From CBFGTA01 sp965651595 (lineage in GTDB: Bacteria; Actinomycetota; Actinomycetes; S36-B12; UBA10799), in contig CBFGTA010000118.1 of the NCBI GenBank assembly GCA_965651595.1, positions 1 through 6,385 of the forward strand: a DNA stretch of 6,385 bases. Reading direction: 5' to 3'. Below the pieces are notes generated by a model. That model saw nothing but the letters and a program-made list of their open reading frames with translations. It was not told the DNA's origin and made no database searches. Position 1 is the stretch's first letter. Every line of letters begins with the position of its first letter. Both the position numbers and the translations under genes were made by a program. This document shows positions 6,334 to 6,385 of this stretch, one piece after another.

Positions 6334-6385
6334 TGGGCGATACTGGGTTCGAACCAGTGACCTCTTCGGTGTGAACGAAGCGCGC
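6334..6385 (-). tRNA. tRNA-Val (anticodon CAC), 3' part, cut by window edge
   Basis: The minus strand shows the end of the D arm (GCGCG), the anticodon arm CTTCG-TTCACAC-CGAAG with anticodon CAC at 6373-6371 (reads GUG, valine), and a 5-nt variable loop AGGTC. The T arm ACTGG-TTCGAAC-CCAGT and the 3' acceptor strand ATCGCCC with discriminator A at 6334 follow. ATCGCCC would pair with GGGCGAT, a common 5' end for actinobacterial tRNA-Val, which lies outside the window. The three bases after the discriminator are CCC, so the CCA end is not encoded. It points the same way as thrS, and no clear terminator separates them. Confidence 0.95.

Overview
The window looks like a piece of core chromosome from a high-G+C actinobacterium (G+C roughly 60% by eye). 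The gene order thrS, HIT-family protein, pgsA, PatA-type acyltransferase, pimA, small membrane protein, pdxS is the one I know from mycobacteria and many other Actinobacteria. Phosphatidylinositol (PI) and its mannosides (PIMs) are hallmark actinobacterial lipids. I cannot name the genus. No mobile element, CRISPR array, phage gene or sign of recent transfer is visible.

Everything lies on the minus strand, so transcription runs from high to low coordinates. First comes the 3' part of a tRNA-Val (anticodon CAC), cut by the window's right edge. A 179-nt gap follows, holding a perfect 9-bp hairpin just upstream of thrS. Then come thrS (threonyl-tRNA synthetase), a HIT-family protein resembling the mycobacterial Ap4A phosphorylase, pgsA (phosphatidylinositol phosphate synthase), a PatA-like acyltransferase, pimA (PI alpha-mannosyltransferase) and a one-pass membrane protein with LemA-like segments. 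The six protein genes are packed with 2 nt, 0 nt, a 4-nt overlap, a 1-nt overlap and 5 nt between them, so they very probably form one operon. An 86-nt gap follows, then the first 89 codons of pdxS (PLP synthase subunit), which runs off the left edge. pdxS appears to have its own leaderless promoter.

The central genes make one pathway. PgsA joins CDP-diacylglycerol to inositol phosphate; removal of the phosphate elsewhere gives PI. PimA mannosylates PI on the cytoplasmic face of the membrane, and the acyltransferase acylates that mannose. ThrRS and the HIT protein may be linked through diadenosine tetraphosphate, which aminoacyl-tRNA synthetases can make and HIT phosphorylases or hydrolases degrade. 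The LemA-like protein has no known function.

I do not see a new biological system here. The points most worth checking are the thrS leader, where one sequence can pair with the loop of the main hairpin, the LemA-like protein at the end of the PIM operon, and the leaderless pdxS start.
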